NCBI GenBank assembly: GCA_025093555.1
Contig: JAIWNF010000031.1
Span: 496,001-560,000 of the forward strand
Direction of reading: 5' to 3'
DNA length: 64,000 nt
Source: Circinella umbellata
Lineage: Eukaryota; Mucoromycota; Mucoromycetes; Mucorales; Lichtheimiaceae
Both the position numbers and the translations under genes were made by a program. Below, piece by piece: positions 12,195-23,790 of this stretch (position 1 is the stretch's first letter; every line of letters starts with the position of its first letter). The notes below the pieces were generated by a model. It ran no database searches, was not told the origin of the DNA, and saw only the letters and a program-made list of their open reading frames with translations.

Positions 12195-13392
12195 ATGTCT
12201 AATAATAGGCAATGCGAACAAGTAGCGGTGACAACGACAAATGAAAATATTCAAAATATAGTTCTTGAACAACAACAACCTGCAGAAGTTTATATGACAT
12301 ATAATAGTAGGAGAAGCCATTTTTCAGATATTATAACACCTACACGCTCATCATTTATACTACCAGAACAAGGACAAGGTAAATTTTATTATATCATATA
12401 ACAGTTATTTATTATTTTGTAAAGCTGCTTTCTGTTCTCTTTTTTTTCGGTCTTGTTCTAATATCCGTTTAGTTATAACTACAGAAGCAAATAAACAAAC
12501 AGATCAAGATAGTATGGACAGTTGTTATTATCTTGCTCGTGATTCTAGTGTATCTGCTAATTCAATGCCTCAATTTCCCTGCACTGCCAAACGTCATGAA
12601 TCATTAAGAAATCAACATTATCAGTATCATGAAAATCATCATCCAAACACTATATTACCACGGTCACCACGCGTACCATCCTCATTATCCGATTTCATTC
12701 AACAGCAACAACAGAACAACCATAATAATTCAATCAATGCAACACTCTATCATCAACAACACATTCATCCTCTTGACCAATATGGTATTACCGAAATACC
12801 ATTAAACATGGGTGACAATGATGAAGCTATTGTTGGCGTGAGACAAGACCGACGCCAACTTTTACAAGGCGCGTCAAGTAGCCAGACATTAGTTGATATA
12901 CCAACAACGTCGTCTCGACATCAACATTACTTTCCAGCACCATCATCTAACAATGACAATAATAGACAGTGTGCATCGTCTACATCACCTAATCATCGAC
13001 AATCATGGCGAGCTGCAGCAACCAATTCAATTTTTTCTATTTTATCTGCACCATCCAAAATCAATCGAAGCACAACACAACATTATATTTTTACACCACC
13101 TTCTTTAGCAGAACTGAAACAAAATCATCAAAATCTAAATAATATTTATAAAGAGGATAAAGAAACAGTGATCATGTACTTGGATGAATATGATGAAAAG
13201 AAAAGTAATAGGAGGGTCCATATCAAGAAACCATCACAACGTGGAATATGTAATACCATGACAATTGGAACCATCATTCTTGTTATCATATTTTTATTTG
13301 CTGGATACCCATTAGCTCTACATATTGCAAAACAGATGAATGAAGATGATCATTCATCATCTTCTTCTTCTTCTGATCAATTAGCTTCTTAA
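12195..13392 (+). CDS. Single-pass membrane protein with long disordered N-terminal region, function unknown
   Basis: Two exons (12195-12378 and 12473-13392) encode 367 aa. The start MSNNRQCEQ was preferred to an upstream in-frame ATG at 12159, which would add only a hydrophobic 12-residue leader. About 310 residues are Ser/Asn/Gln/His-rich and look disordered. A basic patch (KKSNRRVHIKKPSQRG) then precedes one membrane helix (MTIGTIILVIIFLFAGYPLAL), followed by a short acidic/serine tail. The order of basic patch, helix and short tail suggests a tail-anchored or type II protein with its bulk in the cytosol. I recognise no domain. The coding frame is supported by the clean splice and the well-formed membrane segment. 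Confidence 0.75.
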
Positions 13393-13517
13393 TTAATTTT
13401 ATTATATACAATTTACAGCGTTATATCCTATTGAATAATATAATTTCAAGAGTTTTTCCCTTTCTTTTTTTTTTTGGCTCTTTGTATGCTATATACAGCA
13501 TAATACACCCCATGTTG

Positions 13518-13518
13518 T

Positions 13519-13578
<60 letters not shown>
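13518..13578. repeat. (AAT)n microsatellite, about 19 units
   Basis: A near-perfect AAT trinucleotide run downstream of the membrane-protein gene. Confidence 0.95.
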
Positions 13579-14059
13579 TTATATTAAGAGCAAATTTTGT
13601 TGACTAATAATTGAAATACGTAAATATACAAAGCCATCCACAAAGTTATAAAAGTACATTTTATTATTGTCGCTCCATAAAAATAAAGAGCTGTGGGTTG
13701 CTTCTATAATAACCAACATGTATATAGAACATGAATATTGTTATCTATCTACAATCGCGGGCTAGGTAAGGAATGATATCTAGTTATGTCTATAAATGCT
13801 AAAGTTAATTGTTGTCTCTTTAATATCAAATTATATCAAAAAAGGCATATCATAGTCTAATCATAATATAAATATGGATATATTATTATGTAAACATGGT
13901 TGTTATCAAATTTTATTGGCTACCTCATGCATAAATAATACCCTTTGTCAACCAATGTAAATATACAGCGGAATAAAGGATCGTCTTGCATGGCCTTTTA
14001 ATTTCCCGCGTTTGGGATTTTTATTGTTCTTTACAGACGATAAAAGAAAAATATATAGA
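13579..14059 (+). promoter_or_regulatory. Upstream region of the first TPR/F-box gene, with an E2F-like box
   Basis: This AT-rich spacer includes TTTCCCGCG at 14002-14010, a textbook E2F/MBF-like sequence, about 50 bp before the chosen ATG (14060). An upstream in-frame ATG at 14012 would place the box outside the leader but adds a hydrophobic stretch. Nothing else was recognised. Confidence 0.4.
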
Positions 14060-16402
14060 ATGGCGTCAGTAGCCGAAGAATTTCCAGTTTATGCACTCGA
14101 TGCCATTCCCATCGTCACCTCATTCCCCAGCATTGGTGAAGCTATTGATAATCATAACTATGCAATGGCTAGTAATTATGCAACCGACATTATTGATGAA
14201 ATCAAAAAGAACTTGTTATTTATTGTTCTTGAGCATCGCGCTTATGCATTTCACAAGATGAATAAATATCAAGAAGCAATTCGTGATGCTCACGAAATGG
14301 TTTCTATTGCACCATCCTCAACAAAATCCTATCTCTTACTAGGCAAACTTTACTCAGCTCTAGGACAACAAAAAAATGCAATTGATATCTATAAAACGGC
14401 ACTATCCCAGAACAACGTAACAAAATACGATATGAGTGATAGTATTGACTCGATATGGACACAACAACTTGTTCAAGAAATGAATAAAGCTGTTCAACAA
14501 AATAAAAAACGTATTGATCCTGTATCCAAATTACCCAAGGAGTTATTATATACAATTTTTACTTGTCTCGATCAAAAATCCAAAGCGACTTGTTGGAACG
14601 TTTCAAAAAAATGGCGATATAATATATCAAGAGCACCATCTGCTTGGTCTACTTTGTCTATTGATGATACGGATCGACATACAATTCACCGATTAGTAAC
14701 CCATCTACCTGATATAGCAACCTATGTTCGTCATCTGATACTTGATACATTATTTCCAGATGTTTGTTTGGAATATTTGGAGAGTATGAACAATGGGGAT
14801 TTTAATAATATTAAATCCTTGAAAGTGACAGGTAAATAACAACAATCATATAATGCGCATTCCCATCTTCTTAGCCTTCTTCCTGACCTTTCTGGAGGAA
14901 AAGTGTAGAAATTGAACAAGCTTTTGCTCTGTTTTTTTTTTATATTTAAAATCAAGCTAACGTTACATACACACATACATATTATAGGAAATGGTTCACA
15001 TGGTATGAGATTAGCCATGTTCGAATCATTCACAACAACAGTTTTACCACGGATCGGACATAGTTTGACTCAACTAGAGTTGGATTTATTTTCCATTGAT
15101 ACCAATGCCTTGAGAGCCATGAATTTGAGCGATATTCTGGCTTCTGCGCCCCATCTCACACGCTTGGTATATTCGACATCAGAATCGTTATCCACTGCCA
15201 TAGGCGATTTTTCAGCATTAGCTAATGTTGAGGACCATCACCCATTAATTGATTTGGAGTTGAATGCTATCTACGCTACAAGAAAAGAGACGGAGCTGTT
15301 ACTGAAAAAATGTAGCCAACTGCGATGCTTAAAACTTTCTATATATCAAGATAATATAGCGGATTTATTGGAGTCTTACTGTCCACATTTACAAATACTC
15401 TTCTACAACTACAATTTAGCAGCCCAATCAATTATCCCGGATGATGAATATATACAATTCAAAAAAGCTATTTGCGCTGTTAAAAGTACCGACTTAACTT
15501 GTGGATTGAAAGTGCTCGATGTAAACTGGAGTGCTATGAACAGAGAAGATTATGAGAAAGAATTCAATACATCTCATTATGTTCCTCCATTGATTCTAAA
15601 CAACCAAGAGACGCTTAAAGTGATCAATATCACTAATTGTCCTAAAATGCCCAATTTACGTAATCAGCCTTTGCATATGCCCAACTTAAAAAGCTTGAAG
15701 ATAACAACAAGGGAAAAAAATAACAAGTTACAACAACTTCTTTTACAATCAATCCCATTTTTTCCAAATTTACATACGCTTCAAGTGACAGATAAACAAT
15801 ATTTCATACCACTTGTCCGAGCGTTAATGACATTACAACGACCATTAAAAAATTTGGCGCTTACTTTGACAAAAAGCGACAATGATGAAAATGGCCAAGG
15901 GAATAGTTTGTTAATACGACTTTTTCAACAGTACGTTGCACTTCAATCATCATCATCACAAACAACAATCCTTGAATCAATCAGCATACAAGATTGGTCT
16001 GATAATCTGTCAGACGAGGTATTGAATGTTCTTTCTGATATTAAAACCATCCATTCAATCAGTATATATACCCGGTCACCCAAAATTTCAATAGAAGCAT
16101 TAACGAATTTGTTCAAGAAACTGTCTTCCGAAAAAGTAACCCTTCTTGAAATTGGTGGCCTCTCAAATGCCAATGATAATGATATTATAAGGTGGGTTGA
16201 CATATTAAAGAAACATCTTACTTATATTCATCTTTATGAACTGGATCATTTAACGGCATATGGAACAATTATGATAATGGACAAAGCTAAGCATCTCAAG
16301 AAACTTAATGTTAACAACTGTCCATTGGTCCGTGATGCCACAGACTCAAAAAGAATTGCCAATATGAAGGGTATTGATGCCACTATATATTATTCAATGT
16401 AA
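14060..16402 (+). CDS. TPR/F-box/leucine-rich-repeat protein (Pof3-like architecture), copy 1
   Basis: Exons 14060-14831 and 14988-16402 give 728 aa. The N-terminal 120 residues form TPR-like helices (YAMASNYATDIID..., ALGQQKNAIDIYKTAL). An F-box follows (VSKLPKELLYTIFTCLDQKSKATCWNVSKKW, about residues 155-190). The remaining ~500 residues are a degenerate leucine-rich-repeat solenoid. Order TPR, F-box, LRR is that of fission-yeast Pof3, an SCF ubiquitin-ligase substrate adaptor needed for genome stability. SCF membership is inferred from the F-box, and the substrate is unknown. The single phase-1 intron sits right after the linker, at the same place as in the paralogues at 39269-41663 and 50194-52587, which shows common descent. 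An E2F-like box lies just upstream. Confidence 0.88.
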
Positions 16403-16666
16403 AAGTACGAGGGATTTAATTTTTCGCTCGATAGTATAATGATGGTTTAGATAATAGAATGTAAATAACCAGAGTTAATAAAAGAATGTGTAAATTATAT
16501 GCTGTATATAAATAATATATTTATTTTATTAGCAAACATGTTACGTACGTATGATTACATCAAACTCTTCAATATCTTCAATATATATAAATGATAATTG
16601 AAAATTTGGCTTATACTACTTTTCAATATTGTTCTTATTGAAATATTTCATAAATTATATTGTAAT

Positions 16667-19017
16667 CTAATTTTTGTTTCTAGGAACAAATCGAATTTTG
16701 AACGGGGACGGAGATACCACAGTAGGTCCAGTTTTGGGAGCCACCGTGTCCAAAGTCTCAGGCACATCGTTGCCATCTTTATCAACAGCTGGCATAATAT
16801 CACATTTAGCTAGCACTCTGACCCAAACATTAAACATCTGAGTTTCGGCCTATGAGTAAAAAATAAATAGACAAGTTAGATATGAATAATGCCACAAACA
16901 AGATTCGCTTATTACATACCAAATGAGATCCAGGGCAAACGCGTCTATACAGTATAATTTATTAGATGATATATTTAGTAAATTTATACTAAGTGTATAT
17001 AGCAAATAAAAAATAGAAAAATCTAAAGCTTTCTGTTTTGTTACCTTCCCCATCCGAAATTGAAATGATCACGATTCTCAGGTCTTCGATTTGCAGAGGA
17101 GAACATCGTGTCTTCTTGGCCAAGAAAACGGTCAGGATCAAATTTTTCTGGATTTGGATATTTCTCTGGGTCCATGTGTGCATCCATCATATTCGATATG
17201 ATCCAGGTCTGTTTGGGTATAAGTGTTCCGCGCCATTCAACTAAACATGTAAACAAAATCATTTGCTTGGTAAATATTTATTATAAATCAAATAAATTTT
17301 TCTTTTCCAGTAAAAGAAAAAACTCACAATCTTCAGCAGCTGCATGTGGCACTCCAAATTCCGTAGTAGGTCTTAATCGGAAACACTCTCTTTGTACAGC
17401 TATCAAGTACGGGACACTGTCTCTTTCCCAAAAATAGGGCACTCGTCCATGCTTGTCCACAAAACCATCAATCTCTTTTTGGATTTTCTTTTGCACTTCG
17501 GGTTTGGTAGAAATTTGGAGAAAGGCCCACGTAATAGTTACAGCTGTTGTATCAGTTCCCGCTACCACCATATCATCTATATATATAGCATTAGCTAAAT
17601 AATATTTTTCTTATTTTAATTATTTTTATGATTGTGTTATTATAGAAATAAAAAGTAGTATCGAAACCTACGTATAGTATTAAACATATTGTCATAAAAC
17701 CCTCTTTTGCCTTGATTAAGTTCCTCGTTCAGCAACTTTACCATATTATCACCATCTGCATCTAGACCCTTTTCGATCAGACCGGCGTAAAATGGGTTGC
17801 ATGTGTTCGAAAAAAAAAGTAGCCTTTTTTTTTCGTTACCAAGAATGGGTTTAAACACTTGAAGTATCGGAATTATTACGGAAGCAGCATTTACGATCCC
17901 CGTTAATGACATGAAGGTAGTGATGATGTGAATAGTTTGTTTATAAAGAGGATCATCAATTGACGCTGTACGTGTGCTGAACAGCGTGAGTAGAATAAAG
18001 TTCAGGGAAACACGCATGAGTGGTTCCAATGGATCAATATTTTCACCAGTAGAGACCAAATCGAGAAATTCATCTGCCTCGTTGCAAAGTACTGAACTTT
18101 CCTCTTTCAATCTTTTTGGCCCTAACGCATTGAGAACTATATTAATAGTTTTATAAGAGAGCTTAATATATACAGTAACAATGATAATAGCATTAAATTA
18201 AATTCATGTTAATTGCGGCCAATTATAAAATCAAAAAAAATGCGAACCTGTTTTTCTCAATGTATTATAAACCTTATCGTTTGGGCTACCTGCCACAACT
18301 CCACTGAAAATAGGTTATACGAATTAGTTTGATATTTTGAAAAAACATGACGGGTGTGTAATTGTTCACCAATAAGAAAATAACCGCTGTAAAACTTTTG
18401 CTTACTGATTATTGCTTCGGTTAAAATCTTCTGGGGTAAAACTATCCGGACGATTTGACGTGTACTTTCCGTTAGTGGAAAGTAAATCTTGAGTTAAAGC
18501 AGGATTGCTTATCACAATGGCATTCTTGGATCCCAATTTGACACGAAAAACAGGTCCTAAGTAACAAATAAAAAAAAAAGTTAAAAAGTCATTTGCATAA
18601 ATACTAATGGTATTTCAATTCACATGTTGTTTACCTAATTCTTTGTGCCACTTGTGAAACGCTTTTGGGAGGTCAGAACCAAGAGATAGTATGTGTCCTA
18701 TTATATATTATTGATTTGTACCACCATAATGAATTAGTCTATTGTTTTTTTCCTAAAGATTGTCAAATGAAAAATAGTCCGGGTCACATACCGATAATTG
18801 GACGAGCACCCTTGGGGGTTGGTATTCCATTAAACGCAAGATTTTCTCTTGAAGGTCTCAGTTGCTGCCATGTAAATAGAACGGTTGCTATAGCAGCAAA
18901 ACCAACTGCAGTTGCACTACCGTCACGTGAGAGTCCAGTCGTATTACTTACAAGCGCGATAATGCGCTCGAAAAATCTATTATTATATAGACTGGATGGA
19001 ATTAATTGCTGTGACAT
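16667..19017 (-). CDS. Cytochrome P450 monooxygenase A (CYP509-like?)
   Basis: Nine exons on the minus strand (19017-18792, 18697-18635, 18556-18406, 18303-18248, 18136-17672, 17576-17328, 17240-17045, 16944-16920, 16849-16667) give 537 aa. An N-terminal hydrophobic segment is followed by the proline hinge IPTPKGARPIIG. The I-helix oxygen-binding motif is AGTDTT, the ExxR motif is ECFR, the PERF-like motif is FDPDRF, and the heme loop FNFGWGRRVCPGSHL has its cysteine near residue 472. It is a microsomal haem monooxygenase with unknown substrate. Family CYP509, common in Mucoromycota, is a guess from the motifs. Every exon except exon 3 (3 bp shorter) matches the length of the paralogue at 23791-26115. 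The unusual GTTCGC donor of intron 4 is shared. All motifs are intact, so it should be functional. Confidence 0.92.
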
Positions 19018-19074
19018 GATTGTTAGTTTTTCTTTTTAAAAAAAAAGAAGGGTTATATATATATTATTAAATCT

Positions 19075-19091
19075 CGGAAGCATAGTTTCCG
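19075..19091 (-). promoter_or_regulatory. CGG-N11-CCG palindrome upstream of P450 A
   Basis: A 17-bp inverted CGG repeat with 11-bp spacing lies about 60 bp before the P450 A start. A TATA-like run sits between it and the ATG. The same element occurs at the same place before P450 B. This spacing is the Gal4-type Zn2Cys6 site; factor identity is inferred. Confidence 0.55.
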
Positions 19092-20233
19092 TACAAATAG
19101 AATTCTGTATAATTTTAAAAGGGCGCTCTAAAATGACTGTTTGGGAGATGGAATATTTACTTCCGTAGGACACGATTAATTGCAAAGGTACTTTTTATTG
19201 GTAGGCAGCTTTCAACCAGAGAATACTAAACTTTATTTCCGGCCTGACAATACCACCACTGTCATACAACCGTTAGGTCAAGGGGATATCCGTACTGTTT
19301 CATAAAAATATCGTGGATATAATACATCTACATCTTATTGTGTTATGGTGCATTCCATCTTAAATAGCCAAATAGTTTTAATGTTTCAATTTTTTGAAGT
19401 TTAAACCCCGTTTATTATTTAATAAAAAAGAAAATACCTATCATATATGTTGATTCTTATATGTGATATCGAACCAGTTGGAAAGAAAGAATAGATTCAA
19501 TAATGTACAGCCAGAAAAAGCGTAAAGTACATTACGTACAGTATTACCAGATTTTGAATGAAGAAGAGTATATAACAAAGAAGGTTACTACTACACGGGA
19601 CACAAAACGTCAGAGCCAGGCCACATGGGCTACGTATAAAATCAATAATTACTTCAGTAGCCTTGTAGCCCATCTCGCCTGGTTTCCATATAAAGATTTC
19701 GTAGCCCATATCTAATGTTTTGCAACCTATCTCATCACACCTTTTTTGTAATAAATAAAGAAAGATTTTTGACATCATAGCTGTTATTTTTTTATTTGAA
19801 AATAAAATCACCAAGATAATGAATTTCATTGTTATTATGTACGCTTTTACATTATACCATTCTCTTCCCTAAGTAAGTGTATCGTAAAATTACTTCGTGC
19901 TATACCTCTTCAGTTTTTGACACCTACGTAGACGATTTTCTAATTTCTAAAAAAAAAACTTATATTTTATTTTTTATACGTAACCATGCCTGGAGCTTTC
20001 AAAAATGTTCAGTCCAATCAAAAAAGAAAAGGAAAAAAAAGGACGGAAGAAAAGGCAGCGGGAGGAAGGGGTAAAGGAAAAAAAAAATACAGCTAGAGAT
20101 GATACTATTAGAGACCAATAAGATGTTTGTTAAAGAGTGTACATATTTATATATTAATTTGTCTAGGAATTTATATATTTTTCGAAAGAAAAATGCCGTG
20201 TTAAATGTTGTACAAAATGGAGATATTGTAGTT

Positions 20234-20636
20234 TTATGATCCATCTAATGACTTTTGTTGCTGCTCTTTTCTATATGGCTGCCATCTGGCACCGGAGGGA
20301 CAGTCTGTTTCTCCGCATTTTCGACATCTTGGTGAGGTACGCTTTTGGTTTGGACGTTTATGAGAACGATCTTCATTATTATTACCTCGATGGAAAATGG
20401 CTGGTCTCTTTTCTGCAACATTTGTCGACTCTTCTGCGGCATCATCATGTTCAGTATTGTTACTATTATTAACGAACTGTTGAAGTATTGTGCGGTTTGT
20501 AATGCTTTTTGAGAAAAAGGCTGTGTTGTTGCTGGTGTTTCTGGTGTTGTTATGAAGTGTGTTTGTGGCAATAACAATAGAACTTTCCGTGCTAGACGGG
20601 ATGGTCCTTGCTGTGTTTGCTGCTGGTCCAAGTCGT
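20234..20636 (-). pseudogene. Zinc-knuckle ORF fragment, probably from a transposable element
   Basis: Reading the minus strand in the frame ending at TAA 20234-20236 gives a continuous frame of about 130 codons without a good ATG. It is Asn/Thr-rich and then basic (HKRPNQKRTSPR), followed by CRKCGETDCPSGARWQP. The CxxC....C knuckle after a basic stretch resembles zinc knuckles that close fungal transposon proteins, but the expected last Cys/His is missing. A different frame of the same strand is also open with an ATG (20245-20631), but its composition gives no domain. I favour a decayed element fragment. Confidence 0.4.
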
Positions 20637-20989
20637 TATTGTAGTATGGCGATAAACTTGTGCAATTCTTTTTTGGTATAGAAGTTGGTTAGAGCCCTGG
20701 TGATTTATTAAATACAATAACATGTTCGATACAAGTGACAACAGTTCGACAAAAAGATATTAAATATAAGATAAAAACACTGGATAAAAGTGCTGCAGTC
20801 ATGCCATCCCCCAATAGCTGTATTTTTTTTTATTTCGCTGCCTTTAATGGTTCCATTGGTAGACCTGCAAGCGTACATTGTATAACATAAAATGTCGTCA
20901 ATAAACAACGCTTCTGTTTTTTTTATTGGTATAGTTTTTCTTAACTTATCCCAACTTATTCAAAACACGTGACAAATTTAAAATAATCA

Positions 20990-21412
20990 TATCGTACATT
21001 GATGATATGTGGACGCCACACTCGCTTTTATAATTTTTGGAAGGTAGGCGACAATCTAATATAATTATGTCGTATACTGACACCCATACACCGCATATAC
21101 AGCTATTATAATTAAATATCTTAAAAATAGTAATGAAATTGTTATTATTGTACGTAGAAGTTAATTTTTCATGGATATGTACGTAAAAGTCGGAATTTCT
21201 TATGTTTTCTCACTATCATATATTGATATATACACAAGTGGGGAGTTGTATGATAGTCCATATAAAGAAATGGCAAACAAGCGACATCTGCTTTTATTGT
21301 TACATATCAGCTGATACGTAACATGGGTTTAAAGCTTGTTTGGTACAGTAAATTTTTATTTGTAGGATATCTACAAGTCAAAACAATATGGGATGTTCGC
21401 AGTAATTATTCC
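20990..21412. mobile_element. Decayed relative of the 465-bp non-autonomous element
   Basis: The stretch aligns by eye with the element at 53715-54179. Shared blocks include a GTGGACGCCACACTCGC-like left inner repeat, ATATAATTATGTCGTAT, ATACACAGCTATTAT-like DNA, and a right end of ATTTGTAGGATATCTACAAG plus a degenerate terminal repeat ending in ATTCCC. The outer left terminal repeat is not recognisable and no flanking duplication remains, so this is an old copy. Confidence 0.6.
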
Positions 21413-21472
21413 CAAAAAAAAAAGCGCATTTTTTTCTTTGACATCATCAACGGATTTAAACCTTTTTTTGTG

Positions 21473-21503
<31 letters not shown>

Positions 21504-21507
21504 AAAC

Positions 21508-21657
21508 ATGAGTCATTCATCTAAACGTAAACAAGAAGAAAATGGAAGTGAGGTTGAAAATGAATATGAAGTAGAAAAGCTAGTGGTTCATCAAAAAATT
21601 GCGTATGTAAGAACAGTTCCAGAGTATGTTTTTAAAGAATTATATAAATATATGTAA
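21508..21657 (+). pseudogene. Chromodomain-like mini-ORF (49 aa)
   Basis: The ATG at 21508 follows a long A-run. The short peptide has a basic start (MSHSSKRKQ), an acidic stretch and NEYEVEKLVVHQKIAY, which matches the first strand of a chromodomain (EYEVEKI-like). The domain stops before its aromatic cage is complete. It is either the first exon of a lost gene or the end of a retroelement chromointegrase. A similar basic start (MSSKRKQ) occurs at 53641, just before the intact 465-bp element. Directly after the stop, a perfect AAAGATCTTT repeat forms a hairpin followed by T's. Confidence 0.4.
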
Positions 21658-22589
21658 AAGATCTTTATTAGAAAGATCTTTTTTTTCTTTCGCTTCTTTA
21701 TACGTAATCAAAGTAACATTGAATTTAATAGTATTCTATTTCTTTATTATATTATGATGCATTCCATCTTAAATAGCCAAAAAAAAAAAAAATTCTTAAA
21801 TGCCTAAGATCTTTATTGCACTTGTATTTGAACAAAATAGTCCAAAAATCGTGCTCTTTGACATCGAAAGAATTAAAAAATTGGTTTATTTTTTTTTCAA
21901 TTTTGATATAAAAAATTCCTTAGGTAGGCTTTCAAAGTTTGTAGCATTTGATGAACTTAAGCAGAGAAGAGAAGATTTTGAAACGTTCAACTATGGCGGG
22001 AGTCGAACAGAGTTATTGAAATACGTAGTGTATGATACCGGTGGGTTTATCAGAATAACAATAATAAAGGATGGGTGCAGAAGACGTGTGTTACTTTGAA
22101 AAACTCAAAGATGAAATCGGTTAAAGGTATCAGAAATATTTTATAAGAACATAACTTGTAGTTTGAAAATGCACCATATAATGCAAAAAAATGGATACTA
22201 AATTGTAACATGAATCCAACTAATGATTATCTTCATTGTGTGTAACATCTCTAGGTTCTTATGTAGCATGGCTTCAGAGAATAAAAAATGCATTACAAGA
22301 AGGAATCGAAGATAATGGTCATTCAACTATAATGTATCCTAAATCCCACTGCGCCCGCAATTGGATTGAGTGATACTATTGATCTGCTAGAATGAATTAT
22401 GGCTATATACTGAGTATATGAATCTTTAAAAAAGAATTTGAACATGAATCTCAATAAAATATCACCTAACAAGGGTATATCAACAAAGATTTATTATTAT
22501 CATAAACATGAATAATGCTATTGGTATTGAAGTGTATAGCTAGACTACAGTATGTACGTATTGACATAAAGCGGATCGGAAGGTACACA

Positions 22590-22765
22590 TATCCTTGCTC
22601 TGCATTGTGGCGCCATAAACCCATATTTTTGTATTTCTTTTAATTGGCTTTTAAACACTTCTTTCGTCAATCAGATGAATAGCTCTTTGCTAACCAACCG
22701 ATTCGGAATGAACATCAAATGCGGCATATCGGTCATTAGCAATATATCGTATATGTTCAACATCT
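22590..22765. repeat. Dispersed repeat, copy 1
   Basis: About 175 bp that aligns by eye with 27095-27275 in the same orientation. Shared blocks are CGCCATAAACC, TTTTAA(G/A)CACTTCTTTC(G/A)TCAATCA, GAACAT-(G/C)AAAT, CGGCATAT and AGCAATATATCGTAT. The two copies flank P450 B. No coding potential is seen. Confidence 0.6.
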
Positions 22766-23711
22766 TTTTTATTTTCATGTTTTCTTGTTCGTCTACAATA
22801 ACTGTTAGACCATCCGAGCACCTACCATAGTGATTAGTAAGCAAGCCTGCCTTATTTCAGTGCTGAACGTAGTTTTGTACACACTAAACCTAATACAGTA
22901 CGTAATTTACCTTTAGTGTGATTTAAAAGTATGGATTATGATATTTGGTTATCTTGACAAAAGTAGGAAACAAAAAAAAAAAAGATGAGGTTTAATTTCT
23001 TTAAAGTTGGCTATATATTATCAATAATGACTTCAAAACTAAAATGTTTTTTTACAATGATCTAAAAGACAAATAGCGTATTTACATTCTTCATACCCTA
23101 TGAGGCATATGCAGGATAGCATTATTTATTTTATGTGGATGACGGATGTTAAAGTTGCGTACTTGAAATTAACCATTAAAACTGAGAAGTTTATGATACT
23201 CTTGATACTGGGCTGAGGTATCTTGGGTTAGCCATGTCACTCGCTTTGTTTTTTATGTTATCAGTTGATCAGGCGCAAGACAGTTTGTTCAGTTTTACCC
23301 AGTTTCTATTTTGATAATTATGGTCTGTTGACGTTTGTATTTAGGTAGTGTCTCTTGTACGTATAACCCGAGAGTAGTGATATTCTTAGCACGGATAGCC
23401 CCTTGACCTAATGGCTTCATGAAAGTGGTACAGGATCTTGAGTTGATTACAAATTCATTCCCTCATTATGAAATAATATTCTCTCGGATCTGGAAAAATT
23501 TCACTCCTTCGGTGGTAATTAACCCAGGATCAACATGCAATATTGACAGGCAGGAAATAAAATTCAATACTTCCCGGTTCATAATATTGTACAATTTAGT
23601 ATGCCACACGGTAGTAGATTATCCATTGATTATAATTAAACGCTCTCATTCGCTAAGTATCTGATTTATGAGGACTCTTTTTTAAAAATAAAAACACAAT
23701 TCCATTCTTTC

Positions 23712-23728
23712 GGAAACTATGGTTCCGA
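23712..23728 (+). promoter_or_regulatory. CGG-N11-CCG palindrome upstream of P450 B
   Basis: It is identical to the element before P450 A except for one central base. It lies 62 bp before the ATG and is followed by a TATA-like run. It is one of the few upstream blocks conserved between the duplicated genes. Confidence 0.55.
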
Positions 23729-23790
23729 GATTCAATAATATATATAAATACCATTTGTTCGAAAAAAAAAATCAAGGAAATCCAACAGTT

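Larger units (their letters stand above)
19092..23700. other. Spacer between divergent P450 genes, filled with element debris
   Basis: No intact gene is seen in these 4.6 kb. Recognised fragments are a cysteine-knuckle ORF (20234-20636), a decayed copy of the 465-bp element (about 20990-21412), a chromodomain-like mini-ORF (21508-21657) and an imperfect repeat shared with 27095-27275 (22590-22765). A 31-bp direct repeat (19341-19371 and 21751-21781, the motif CATTCCATCTTAAATAGCCA) brackets part of this debris. An ORF at 21800-22099 has mixed composition and no recognisable domain. Confidence 0.6.

Noticed and set aside
21473..21501. Long A-run as a retroposon poly(A) tail
   Set aside because: No coding or retroposed sequence precedes it and no flanking duplication was seen; A/T homopolymers are common in this genome.
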